Positions 8,553-17,146 of a stretch of DNA of 64,000 nucleotides are shown in pieces (position 1 is the stretch's first letter; each line of letters starts with the position of its first letter). Both the position numbers and the translations under genes were made by a program. The notes beneath the pieces were generated by a model, which was not told the DNA's origin, searched no databases, and was given only the letters and a program-made list of their open reading frames with translations. This stretch comes from QFOX01 sp033763655. Its GTDB lineage: Bacteria > Pseudomonadota > Alphaproteobacteria > Rickettsiales > UBA3002. Location of the stretch: positions 30,145-94,144 of the forward strand of contig JANRKD010000007.1 in NCBI GenBank assembly GCA_033763655.1, written 5' to 3'.

Positions 8553-9518
8553 ATGCCACCTTCCATGAGCCGACGCAACATGCACCTCATCCGCTCCCTG
8601 CCCGCATTGTCCGATGCCATGACCGCGATCGCCATCGGCAATTTCGACGGGCTGCATCGCGGGCATCAGGCAGTGATTGACACCATGCACGCGGCGGCGG
8701 CGGCACGGGGGCTGGTGCCCGGCGTGCTCACCTTCGAGCCGCACCCGCGCCGCTTCTTCGCCCCGGCCAGCGCGCCCTTCCGGCTGCTACGCCTGGCCGA
8801 TAAACTGGCCGGGCTGCGCGCGCTTGGGGTGGCGCGCGTCGCCATGCCGCGCTTTACCCGCGCCTTTGCCGACATGCCTGCCGAAACTTTCCTCGACCAG
8901 GTGCTGGGCCGACAGCTTGGCGCCAAAATCGTCGTCACCGGCGAGAATTTCGCATTCGGCGCGGGGCGGCGGGGTGATCGCGCCACGCTCGTAGCCTGGG
9001 GGGCGGCCCATGGCGTTGAAATCCTCACCGTACCGCCGGTGCGGATTGACGGCGAAATCTGTTCTTCAAGCACCATCCGCGCGGCGGTGGCGGCGGGCGA
9101 TGTCGGCCGCGCCGCGCAATGGCTCGGCCACCCATACCGGCTCAGCGGGCGCGTGGTGCATGGCGCTGGGCGCGGACGCAGCATCGGCTTTCCCACGGCC
9201 AATATTCTGCTACCGCCCGACCTGCTCACCCCCGCTTACGGCGTTTATGCGGTACAGGCCCATACCGATAATGCAACCTATGCGGGCGTTGCTAATTTTG
9301 GCATTCGCCCGACGGTAACTGTGGATAGTGTGGCGAGCCTTGAGGTACATCTCTTTGATACTCTGCAGGAAATATACGGGGAAAAACTGACGATCTCGCT
9401 TGTGCATAAGATTCGCGACGAGCAGAAGTTCGAAAATCTCGCCGCCCTCACCGCACAAATCGCCCAGGACTGCGCCACCGCGCGCGACCTGCTTGCCCGC
9501 CACGCGCCCACCTCCTGA
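8553..9518 (+). CDS. ribF: Bifunctional riboflavin kinase / FAD synthetase
   Basis: RibF phosphorylates riboflavin to FMN and adenylylates it to FAD. The N-terminal nucleotidyltransferase half shows IAIGNFDGLHRGHQ (residues about 27-40) with the HxGH-like signature, and SSSTIRAAVAAGDV near 170. The C-terminal kinase half shows GRSIGFPTANILLPPDL and YAGVANFGIRPTV. Several in-frame ATGs (8553, 8565, 8580) crowd the start; MHLIRSLPAL at 8580 may be the true beginning. It heads a plus-strand run into lspA (13-nt gap), the ribF-lspA order common in proteobacteria. Confidence 0.95.
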   Translation: MPPSMSRRNMHLIRSLPALSDAMTAIAIGNFDGLHRGHQAVIDTMHAAAAARGLVPGVLTFEPHPRRFFAPASAPFRLLRLADKLAGLRALGVARVAMPRFTRAFADMPAETFLDQVLGRQLGAKIVVTGENFAFGAGRRGDRATLVAWGAAHGVEILTVPPVRIDGEICSSSTIRAAVAAGDVGRAAQWLGHPYRLSGRVVHGAGRGRSIGFPTANILLPPDLLTPAYGVYAVQAHTDNATYAGVANFGIRPTVTVDSVASLEVHLFDTLQEIYGEKLTISLVHKIRDEQKFENLAALTAQIAQDCATARDLLARHAPTS

Positions 9519-9531
9519 AAGAGAGCCGCCG

Positions 9532-10041
9532 ATGCCGTCTGAAAATCCCGTCACCCCTGCCCAGCGTCGCCGCCGCCTGCAAGGACTGCTGGCCGTTGCC
9601 CTCACCGTATTCCTAATCGATCAGGGCAGCAAATACTGGCTGATTCATGTGCTCGATGTCCCGGCCCACGCGCCGATGCATCTCACCCGCTATTTCGCCC
9701 TGCTGATGGCCTGGAATACCGGCGTCAGTTTCAGCATGTTCGCGCATAGCGCATCGTGGATGCCGTCCCTGCTCACCGCCGCCGCTCTGCTGATTTCCGC
9801 CCTGCTGGTGCGGCTGTGCCTGCACAGCCCCCATCGCTTCGCCCGCCTCGGCTATGCGCTGGTGATTGGCGGCGCGCTCGGCAACGCGTTCGACCGTCTG
9901 CGTTTTGGCGCGGTCGCCGATTTCTTCTACTTCCATATCGGCACGCTGGGCTGGCCCGCGTTCAACGTCGCCGATATGGCGATTGTCAGCGGGGTCGGCC
10001 TGCTTTTATTTTCCACGGTACAACACCCAGCGCGTCCTTGA
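9532..10041 (+). CDS. lspA: Lipoprotein signal peptidase (signal peptidase II)
   Basis: An inner-membrane aspartyl protease that removes the signal peptide of prolipoproteins after lipidation. The 169-residue protein has four predicted helices and the conserved blocks DQGSKYW, NTGVSFSMF, NAFDRLRFGAVADFF (catalytic Asp) and FNVADMAIVSG (second catalytic Asp). It lies 13 nt after ribF and just before a DUF3035 lipoprotein, one of its likely substrates. The window holds several other lipobox proteins. Confidence 0.96.
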   Translation: MPSENPVTPAQRRRRLQGLLAVALTVFLIDQGSKYWLIHVLDVPAHAPMHLTRYFALLMAWNTGVSFSMFAHSASWMPSLLTAAALLISALLVRLCLHSPHRFARLGYALVIGGALGNAFDRLRFGAVADFFYFHIGTLGWPAFNVADMAIVSGVGLLLFSTVQHPARP

Positions 10042-10072
10042 AATTCTGAACCGAAGGTGTAGGTTGCTGCGC

Positions 10073-10678
10073 ATGAATCCCCTGTTGAAACGTTGCGTTG
10101 TCCTGTTGCCGCTGCTGCTCGCCGCCTGCGAGGATGGTGCCGTACGCAATACGCTCGGCCTCAACCGCCCCGCGCCGGACGAGTTTACCGTTGTTTCGCG
10201 CCCGCCATTGTCGCTACCGCCCGAGTTCACCCTGCGCCCGCCGCGCCCGGGCGAAGCACCGCGTGGCATCGCGACCGATGAACAGGCCCGCGCGCTGCTG
10301 ACCGGCAAACCCGCCACCCAAACCCGCGACGCCGAGGCGCTCGACGCCCCGGCGACGGATACGGCGGTGGCCCCGGTATTGCGCAACGATACGCTGAGCG
10401 AAGGCGCCAACCGCCTGCTCACACGGGCAGGCGCCACCACGGCAGATGAATCCATCCGCAGCAAACTGACCGAAGATGCCGCCACCCCGCCCGACACCAG
10501 CACGGCCACTTCGCTGGTCGATGCACTGAACGGGGCGGAAAAAAACGAACCCACCGTTGACGCCGCCAAAGAAGCCGAGCGCCTGCGCAGCAACAAAGAT
10601 GCAGGCAAACCCGTCACCGAGGGCGCCGTGCCCGAGGAAAAACCCAAAAAACGCTCGCTGATTGACCGAATCTTCTAG
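10073..10678 (+). CDS. DUF3035 family lipoprotein
   Basis: A 201-residue predicted lipoprotein with lipobox LAAC at residues 16-19. The region after the signal, with NTLGLNRPAPDEFTVVSRPPLSLPP, is the DUF3035 signature seen in many alphaproteobacteria, typically beside lspA as here. The rest is low-complexity, rich in Ala, Pro, Thr and Glu, and ends in a basic KPKKRSLIDRIF. The function is unknown; the lspA-DUF3035-M16-M16 order suggests an envelope role, which is only an inference. Confidence 0.85.
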   Translation: MNPLLKRCVVLLPLLLAACEDGAVRNTLGLNRPAPDEFTVVSRPPLSLPPEFTLRPPRPGEAPRGIATDEQARALLTGKPATQTRDAEALDAPATDTAVAPVLRNDTLSEGANRLLTRAGATTADESIRSKLTEDAATPPDTSTATSLVDALNGAEKNEPTVDAAKEAERLRSNKDAGKPVTEGAVPEEKPKKRSLIDRIF

Positions 10679-10696
10679 GCACCCCCATAGGCATTG

Positions 10697-12109
10697 ATGC
10701 TGAAACGCTATTTCATCCCCCTCGTTCTTGTGCTGGCCGCCGCGGCGGCGGTGATTTATTTCTACGGCGGGCGCACCACCCGCACCCGCGACATGCGCAT
10801 TCTGGTGCCGGTCGAACGCTTCAGCCTCAGCAACGGCCTCACCGTGGTCGTCATGCCCAACCACCGCATCCCGATTGTCACCCACCTGCTGGTGGTCAAA
10901 GCCGGCAGCGCCGATGATCCGCAGGGCAAATCGGGCCTTGCCCATTACCTCGAACATCTGCTGTTCACCGGCACCGAAAATTTCCCCGAGGGGGCGTATG
11001 ACCGCGCCATTGCCCGCGTCGGCGGCGCGCAGAACGCCTTTACCACCCGCGACTACACCCTCTATTACGCCACCGTGGATAAAAAACATCTGGCGCGCGT
11101 CATGACCATGGAGGCCGACCGCCTCGCCAACCTCGCCTTCGATGCCCCCCGCGCCGCGCGCGAACTGAAAATCATCACCGAAGAGCGCGCCATGCGTGTC
11201 GATACCAACCCGGCGGCGCAATGGCAGGAACAGCTCGACGCGCTGACCTTCCTCAACCATCCCTACCGTCGGCCCGTCATTGGCTGGGCCGAGGATATGG
11301 CTGGCTTCACCGCCGAGGATGCGCGCGACTTTTTCACCGCCAATTACCGTCCCGGTAACATGGTGCTGCTCGTCGCAGGGGATACCACCGCCCGCGAAGT
11401 GCGCCGCCTCGCCCAACGCTATTACGGCGGCCTGCCTGCCGGAGATGTCGCCGCCCGTAACTGGCCAAACGACCCCCCGGCGCGGCTTACCCGGCGCGGT
11501 AACATGCGCGACGCGCGCGTCAACGAGCCACGCCTGTTGCGCCAATATGCGGCACCGGGCGTGCGGGTCGGCGCCACCGGTCAGGCCCTGCCGCTTTCGG
11601 TCTTTGCGCACTATCTGGGCGGCGGCGATGCCAGCGTGCTCTACACCGCACTGGTGCGCGAACAGAAACTGGCCAGCAGCGTGCGCGTCGATTACGATCC
11701 CATCCGCCTCGGCCCCGGTCTGTTTCGCATCCATGCCATCCCGGCAAGCGGGGTGAGCCTGCCGCAACTCGAAGCGGCGCTCGACCGCACCCTCGCGCAG
11801 GTGCTCGCCACCCCGCCCGACACGGCGGCAATTGCCCGCGCTAAAACCCTGCTGACAGCCGAAATCACTTTCGCGCAGGATGGGCTTGAGTCCCTCGCCA
11901 ACGTCATGGCCGGGCTTTACGCCATCGGGCTGGATGAGCAGTTTTTCTACGATTGGGCCGACAATGTCGCAGCGGTGGACGATGCCGCCGTGCTCGCCGC
12001 CGCCCGGGCGCTCATCACCCCTGACGGCGGGGTCACCGGCACCCTGTTGCCCGCCCCGGTCACCCCTGTTGCCGCCCCCCCGCTGATGGAGGCTACCGAT
12101 GCGCCCTGA
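10697..12109 (+). CDS. M16 family zinc peptidase (active-type)
   Basis: A periplasmic or membrane-anchored metalloprotease of the pitrilysin/insulinase clan. An N-terminal membrane segment (ILV-rich, about residues 6-24) precedes the catalytic half, whose inverted zinc motif HYLEH is in SGLAHYLEHLLFTGTENFPEG, with the downstream glutamate likely in the ELKIITEERAMRVD block. The length of about 470 residues matches proteobacterial M16 subunits encoded in pairs. The ATG at 10697 was chosen over the adjacent TTG. It overlaps the next M16 gene by 11 nt, so the two proteins are probably made together and may form a heterodimer. Confidence 0.92.
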   Translation: MLKRYFIPLVLVLAAAAAVIYFYGGRTTRTRDMRILVPVERFSLSNGLTVVVMPNHRIPIVTHLLVVKAGSADDPQGKSGLAHYLEHLLFTGTENFPEGAYDRAIARVGGAQNAFTTRDYTLYYATVDKKHLARVMTMEADRLANLAFDAPRAARELKIITEERAMRVDTNPAAQWQEQLDALTFLNHPYRRPVIGWAEDMAGFTAEDARDFFTANYRPGNMVLLVAGDTTAREVRRLAQRYYGGLPAGDVAARNWPNDPPARLTRRGNMRDARVNEPRLLRQYAAPGVRVGATGQALPLSVFAHYLGGGDASVLYTALVREQKLASSVRVDYDPIRLGPGLFRIHAIPASGVSLPQLEAALDRTLAQVLATPPDTAAIARAKTLLTAEITFAQDGLESLANVMAGLYAIGLDEQFFYDWADNVAAVDDAAVLAAARALITPDGGVTGTLLPAPVTPVAAPPLMEATDAP

Positions 12110-13451
12110 CCTGCTTTCGTACCGCCCGGCGCGGCGGATATTCCTGCCGTTGCTGGCGGCGCTGCTGTTTGCACCGCCCTCGCTGGCCGCCGTACGCGTT
12201 GAAACCACCGGCCTTGGGCATGGGGTCAAGGCCTGGTACGCCCGCAACGAAACCGTGCCGGTGGTCGATGTCATCCTCAGTTTCGAAGGCGCCGGCAGCG
12301 CCAGCGATGCCGAGGGCAAAGCCGGACGGGCCGCCTTTGCTGCCGCCCTGCTCACCGAAGGCGCCGGCAACCTCGATAGCGCCGCCTTCCGCCGCGCGCT
12401 CGAGGAAAACGCCATCCAGATCGACGCTTCGATTGATGAAGACCGCCTGAAAATCCACATCTACTGCCTGCGCGACCACGCCGTGCGGGCGGGCGAACTG
12501 CTGGCCCTCGCCCTCGGTCAGCCTACCCTCGCCGATGCCGACCAGCAGCGCATGAAGGCCGACATTGCCTCGCTCATCGCCCGGCTTAACGAACAACCCG
12601 GCTACCGCGCGCAACGGCTGCTTAACGCGCATGCCTTCAAAGGCCACCCCTACGCCAACGCCCCTTACGGCACACCCGAGAGCGTCGCCGCCCTCGACGC
12701 GCAGGACGTGCGCAACTACCTTGGCACCTATGTCACACGCGGCAATCTCCTCATCGCCGCAGCGGGCGATGTCGATGCCGGCCTGCTCGACGCCATGCTT
12801 TCTCCGGTGGTGGATGCCCTCGCCGGCAACGACGCCGGTGCCGTCGCCGCCACCCCGGCCCGCATGCTCGGCGCGGGGGAAACCTTGCACCAGCCCATGC
12901 CCGTGCCGCAGACGACCATCCTCTTTGCCGCACCTGCTTTCGCGCGCGAGGACGCACGTTTTTACGCCGCCACCCTGCTCAATCACATCCTCGGCGGCAA
13001 CGCCCTGCTCTCGCGTCTGGGCGAGCAGGTGCGCCAGCAGCAGGGGCTGGTCTATTCCATCGACACCGATCTGGACGTTAAGCGCGGCGCTTCCCTGCTC
13101 AGCGGGTCGCTCGCCACCCGCAACGCCCGGACGCCGGAGGCAATCGCGGCGGTAAAAGCCGTCCTTGGCGACCTGCACGCACGCGGCGTCACCTCGGAGG
13201 AATGCGCCGATGCCAAAAGCTACGTCATCAGCGCCTATGCCCGCAAACTCGACAGCAGCCGCGCGGTGAGTGAAGCCCTACTCGGCATGCGCATCCATCA
13301 TCTGGGCAGCGATTACCTCGAAAAGCGCGAGGGGATTTTCAAGCAGGTCTCCTGCCGCGATATCAACGCCGTAGCGGCGGAATTGCTGGCCCCATCGCGC
13401 TTCCTGTTTGCGGTGGTCGGCGGCGATACCGACCCACAGGCGGCGAAATAA
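12099..13451 (+). CDS. M16 family peptidase-like partner subunit, no HxxEH
   Basis: A 450-residue exported M16-fold protein: a signal peptide (LPLLAALLFAPPSLAA, cleavage near residue 31) is followed by a typical M16 beta/alpha pattern (VKAWYARNETVPVVDVILSFEGAGSA...). The position where an active subunit has HxxEH reads KAGRAAFAAALLTEGAG, so the zinc ligands are absent. Paired M16 proteins commonly consist of one active and one inactive subunit, and this gene overlaps the active-type gene by 11 nt. Its likely role is substrate binding in a two-subunit protease; the substrate is unknown. Confidence 0.9.
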   Translation: MRPDLLSYRPARRIFLPLLAALLFAPPSLAAVRVETTGLGHGVKAWYARNETVPVVDVILSFEGAGSASDAEGKAGRAAFAAALLTEGAGNLDSAAFRRALEENAIQIDASIDEDRLKIHIYCLRDHAVRAGELLALALGQPTLADADQQRMKADIASLIARLNEQPGYRAQRLLNAHAFKGHPYANAPYGTPESVAALDAQDVRNYLGTYVTRGNLLIAAAGDVDAGLLDAMLSPVVDALAGNDAGAVAATPARMLGAGETLHQPMPVPQTTILFAAPAFAREDARFYAATLLNHILGGNALLSRLGEQVRQQQGLVYSIDTDLDVKRGASLLSGSLATRNARTPEAIAAVKAVLGDLHARGVTSEECADAKSYVISAYARKLDSSRAVSEALLGMRIHHLGSDYLEKREGIFKQVSCRDINAVAAELLAPSRFLFAVVGGDTDPQAAK

Positions 13452-13487
13452 CCGGCGCTTCCCTGCCGCCACACCCCTAAGGCACCC

Positions 13488-15329
13488 ATGGCCACAGCTT
13501 CCACCATCCGCCGTCTGCCCGCGACCCTCATCAACCGGATTGCCGCAGGCGAAGTCATCGAGCGCCCGGCATCGGTGGTCAAGGAGCTGGTCGAAAACGC
13601 CATCGATGCCGGGGCAAGCGACATCGAGGTGACGCTCGAACAGGGCGGCATCAGCCTCATCCGCGTGCGCGACAACGGGCGCGGCATGGGGCCGCACGAC
13701 CTGCCCCTCGCCCTCGAACGCCACGCCACCAGCAAACTGCCCGACGACGATTTGCTCGCCATCCATTTCATGGGGTTTCGTGGCGAGGCGCTGCCTGCGA
13801 TCGGCTCCATCTCGCGCACCCGCATCAGCAGCCGCGCGCAGGGGGCGGAGGAAGCCTTCAGCCTCAGCGTCGAGGCGGGGGTGCTCGGCGACATCGTGCC
13901 GGCGGCCTTAAGCACCGGCACCCTCATCGAAGTGCGCGACCTGTTTTACGCCATTCCCGCGCGGCTGAAATTCCTGAAATCCGTGCGCAGCGAAATCAAC
14001 GCCGTGGTGGACATTCTCGAACGCCTCGCCATGGCCCATCCCGATATTCGTTTCCGCCTGACGCATGAGGGCCGCCTGCTGCGCGACTTCCCCGCTTTGA
14101 CGATGGACTGGATCAGCGCCGCCCCGGCCCGGCTCGAAAAAATCCTTGGGGCGGGCTTTGCCGCCAACACCGCGCCGGTGGAAATGCAGCGCGAGGGCAT
14201 TCGCGTCACCGGCTTTGCGGGCCTGCCGACGTTTCACCGCAGCACCAGTCAGGCGCAGTATCTTTTCGTCAACCGCCGCCCGGTGCGCGACCGGCTGCTG
14301 CTGGGCGTCATCCGCGCCGCCTACCAGGATTACCTCGCGCGTGACCGCCACCCCGTCGCCGTGCTCTTTATCGAGCTGCCCGGCACGCAGGTCGATGTCA
14401 ACGTCCACCCCGCCAAATCCGAAGTGCGTTTCCGCGATGCCCAACTGGTGCGCGGGCTGATGTTAAGCGCCGTACGCGCCGCCATCGGCACCACCGCGCA
14501 ACGCGCCGCCACCACCGTAGCCGATCAGGCGCTGGCGGCGTTTAAGTATGGGTTGATTGAGAGGGACCTTGTCCCCCACGCTGCGCTGCCCCCTGCCGCG
14601 AGCGGTTCGCCCGGAGGGCTACACACGGCTTATTCCAGCCATGCATTTGCTGCACCCACCGCCCCACTTTGGGGCCGTGACTACTTACCTCCGCAGCACC
14701 GCAGCGAAGCCACCCTCCACCAGCCCCTGCCGCCCGCCGCGATGGCCGAGTATCCACTTGGCGCAGCGGTGGCCCAGCTTCACCACACCTACATTGTCGC
14801 CCAGACGCAAGGCGGGCTGGTGCTGGTCGATCAGCACGCCGCGCACGAGCGCCTGATGTACGAGACATTCAAGGCCGCGATGGCGTCAGGCGGGGTGCCG
14901 CGCCAGCTCCTGCTCCTGCCCGAACCGGTCGAGCTGACCGATGCGCAGGCCGACCGCCTGATGGGCCGCGCGGCAGAGTGGGCGCAGCTTGGCCTCGTGC
15001 TCGAACGGTTCGGCGACGCCAGCGTGCTGGTGCGTGAAGTGCCCGCCCTGCTCGGGGATACGGACATCGCCGGTCTCGTGCGCGATCTGGCTGACAACCT
15101 CGCTTTTTACGATGATGGGCTGGCACTGGCCGATGCGCTCGAAGCCATCCTCAGCACGATGGCCTGCCACGGTTCCGTGCGCGCCGGGCGGCCAATGAAT
15201 CTTAACGAAATGAACGCCCTGCTGCGGCAGATGGAGGCCACCCCGTTCTCCGGCCAGTGCAACCATGGCCGCCCGACCTATGTCGCCCTCGCCAAAGCCG
15301 ATATCGAAAAGCTGTTCGGGCGGCGTTAG
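13488..15329 (+). CDS. mutL: DNA mismatch repair protein MutL
   Basis: MutL couples MutS mismatch recognition to downstream repair. The 613-residue protein has the GHKL ATPase motifs at the N-terminus: IAAGEVIERPASVVKELVENAIDAGA, then DNGRGM and GFRGEALPAIGSIS. The C-terminal dimerisation domain ends with MACHGSVRAG and GQCNHGRPTYVAL. The linker around residues 360-410 includes an in-frame GC-rich palindromic element (14591-14620) nearly identical to one in yggS. No obvious DQHA(x)2E(x)4E endonuclease metal site can be excluded: VDQHAAHERLMYE is present, consistent with the endonuclease-type MutL. It is the last gene of the ribF-lspA-M16 run. Confidence 0.96.
   Translation: MATASTIRRLPATLINRIAAGEVIERPASVVKELVENAIDAGASDIEVTLEQGGISLIRVRDNGRGMGPHDLPLALERHATSKLPDDDLLAIHFMGFRGEALPAIGSISRTRISSRAQGAEEAFSLSVEAGVLGDIVPAALSTGTLIEVRDLFYAIPARLKFLKSVRSEINAVVDILERLAMAHPDIRFRLTHEGRLLRDFPALTMDWISAAPARLEKILGAGFAANTAPVEMQREGIRVTGFAGLPTFHRSTSQAQYLFVNRRPVRDRLLLGVIRAAYQDYLARDRHPVAVLFIELPGTQVDVNVHPAKSEVRFRDAQLVRGLMLSAVRAAIGTTAQRAATTVADQALAAFKYGLIERDLVPHAALPPAASGSPGGLHTAYSSHAFAAPTAPLWGRDYLPPQHRSEATLHQPLPPAAMAEYPLGAAVAQLHHTYIVAQTQGGLVLVDQHAAHERLMYETFKAAMASGGVPRQLLLLPEPVELTDAQADRLMGRAAEWAQLGLVLERFGDASVLVREVPALLGDTDIAGLVRDLADNLAFYDDGLALADALEAILSTMACHGSVRAGRPMNLNEMNALLRQMEATPFSGQCNHGRPTYVALAKADIEKLFGRR
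14591..14620 (+). repeat. GC-rich palindromic element within mutL linker
   Basis: A 30-bp stretch beginning CCCTGCCGC and ending CCCGGAGGGCT matches 41361-41390 in yggS at 26 of 30 positions by eye. Both copies are inside coding sequence and are preceded by a CTTGYCCCC string. It falls in the non-conserved MutL linker. Confidence 0.65.
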
Positions 15330-15378
15330 GCGCGGGGGAAGTCGTCAGCCTCTCTTTTTTGGACAACCTCGTCGATCA

Positions 15379-15451
15379 GGCCCTCTCCCCAGCCCTCTCC
15401 CGTGTCACGCCGTCTTTTTCAAACAAGACAGACCCCGTCATTCGACGGGGT
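15379..15451. repeat. REP-like sequence and hairpin between mutL and purH
   Basis: The 211-nt gap between these convergent genes holds a CCCTCTCCCC-AG-CCCTCTCCCG double string (15379-15402), related to the GGGAGAGG element seen elsewhere in the window. It also holds a perfect hairpin ACCCCGTC-ATTC-GACGGGGT at 15432-15451. On the minus strand the hairpin is followed by a moderately T-rich CTGTCTTGTTTG, so it may end purH transcription; no good U-tract is present. Confidence 0.5.
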
Positions 15452-15537
15452 GACAAGTGGGGATAGGGCGCTGTTGGGGTGACAAGCGGTGAGGCTTGGG
15501 GAGTACCGGCGACTGGCTATCGGCCATTGGCGGCTAC

Positions 15538-17103
15538 TCAATGCCTGAAATGCCGCTGGCCGGTGAACAGCATGGCGATGCCGTGTGCGTTTGCGGCGTC
15601 GATCACCTCGGCGTCACGCAGCGAGCCACCGGGCTGGATAATGAGCGAAATCCCCGCTTCCGCCGCCCGTTCGACATTATCAGCAAACGGGAAAAACGCA
15701 TCCGACGCCAGCACGGCGCCGCGCGGGTCATGCCCATGGGCGCGGGCTTTCTCAACCGCGATGCGCACGGCATCCACCCGGCTCATCTGCCCGGCACCTA
15801 CCCCGATGGTCGCACCGTTTTTCACCAGCACAATCGCGTTCGATTTCACATGCTGCACCACCTGCCACGCCAGTTGTGCATCGCGCATCTGCGCCGCGCC
15901 CGCCGGTGCGCCGGTCACCTGTTTCCAATCCGCCGCCGGGACGCTGCGTTCGTCCTTCTGCTGCACCAGATAGCCACCGCCGATGGCCTGCACCAGCCAG
16001 TGGCAAAGCGGCGAGACATGGGTCTCAGGCGTCGCCAGCAGCAGGCGCAGGTTCTTTTTCGCCGCCAGCGCCGCCAGCGCGTCGGGCGTGAACCCGGGAG
16101 CGGCAATCACCTCAAGAAACAGGCCGCCGATAGCTTCAACCAGCGCCGCATCCACCACACAGTTGACCGCCAGAATGCCGCCAAAGGCGCTTACCGGGTC
16201 GCCTGCCAGCGCCGCCAGAAAGGCCTGCGTCGCATCCGCCGCACTGGCTACGCCGCAGGGGTTGGCATGTTTGATCAGCACGGCGGCAGGCGTTTCAAAC
16301 CCGCTCACCATCGCCCAGGCCGCATCGGCATCGGCGAGGTTGTTGTAGCTCAGCTCCTTGCCCTGTAATTGGGTGGCGTTGGCGATGCCGCCCCTAGCAT
16401 CGAGCCGCCGGTAGAGCGCCGCCGCCTGATGCGGGTTCTCGCCGTAGCGCAGCGTCTGGGCAAGGCCCGCATCCAGCAGGTAGGCCGGAAAACCCCCGTC
16501 GGCGCCGGGGGCATCACCCGCCACCACGCCCGAAAGCCAGCTCGATATCAGCGCATCATAAGCGGCACAGCGGGCGAAGGCCTTGGCGGCAAAGCGCCGC
16601 CGCGCCGCCTGTGGCACGGCATTCGCGTTGCCGCGCATCAGCGTTTCCACCGCCGCATAATCGGCGACATCGACAATCACCGTCACGCTCGCATGGTTTT
16701 TCGCCGCCGCGCGAATCATCGCCGGGCCGCCGATATCGATATTCTCGACCAGATGGTCATACTCTGCCGTCTGGTTCAGCGTCGCCTCGAACGGGTAGAG
16801 GTTGACCACCAGCAAATCGATCATGCCGATGCCGTGCGCCTGCGCGGCCTCCATATGCGCCGCATCGTCGCGTCGCGCCAGCAAGCCGCCATGCACACGC
16901 GGATGCAGGGTTTTCAACCGCCCGTCCATCATCTCGGGGAACTCCGTCACTGCGCTGACATCGCGCACCGGGATACCCTGCTGCCGCAGGAGTTCGGCGG
17001 TGCCGCCGGTGGAAAGCAGCTCCACCCCCTGCGCCACCAGAAACTGCGCGAACGGCAGCAGGCCGGTTTTATCGGAAACGGAAATCAATGCACGGCGAAT
17101 CAT
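15538..17103 (-). CDS. purH: AICAR transformylase / IMP cyclohydrolase
   Basis: A bifunctional enzyme for the last two steps of IMP synthesis. The N-terminal cyclohydrolase domain begins ALISVSDKTGLLPFAQFL and contains STGGTAELL and EMMDGRLKTLHPRVHGGLL. The transformylase half contains LRYGENPHQAAALYR, GKELSYNNLADADAAW and the catalytic KHANPCGVA; the C-terminus has SDAFFPFADNVERAAEAGI. At 521 residues it is full family length. It is 43 nt downstream of the CapD-like gene on the same strand, without an obvious functional link. Confidence 0.97.
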   Translation of the reverse strand: MIRRALISVSDKTGLLPFAQFLVAQGVELLSTGGTAELLRQQGIPVRDVSAVTEFPEMMDGRLKTLHPRVHGGLLARRDDAAHMEAAQAHGIGMIDLLVVNLYPFEATLNQTAEYDHLVENIDIGGPAMIRAAAKNHASVTVIVDVADYAAVETLMRGNANAVPQAARRRFAAKAFARCAAYDALISSWLSGVVAGDAPGADGGFPAYLLDAGLAQTLRYGENPHQAAALYRRLDARGGIANATQLQGKELSYNNLADADAAWAMVSGFETPAAVLIKHANPCGVASAADATQAFLAALAGDPVSAFGGILAVNCVVDAALVEAIGGLFLEVIAAPGFTPDALAALAAKKNLRLLLATPETHVSPLCHWLVQAIGGGYLVQQKDERSVPAADWKQVTGAPAGAAQMRDAQLAWQVVQHVKSNAIVLVKNGATIGVGAGQMSRVDAVRIAVEKARAHGHDPRGAVLASDAFFPFADNVERAAEAGISLIIQPGGSLRDAEVIDAANAHGIAMLFTGQRHFRH

Positions 17104-17146
17104 GGTTTTTCCTTATCGTGGGGTGAAGCTCTCTCGCATCGGTGCC

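Noticed and set aside
10214..12460. 748-codon minus-strand ORF opposite the M16 genes
   Set aside because: Long stop-free antisense frames are common in GC-rich DNA; its translation is low-complexity and the plus-strand genes are clear families.
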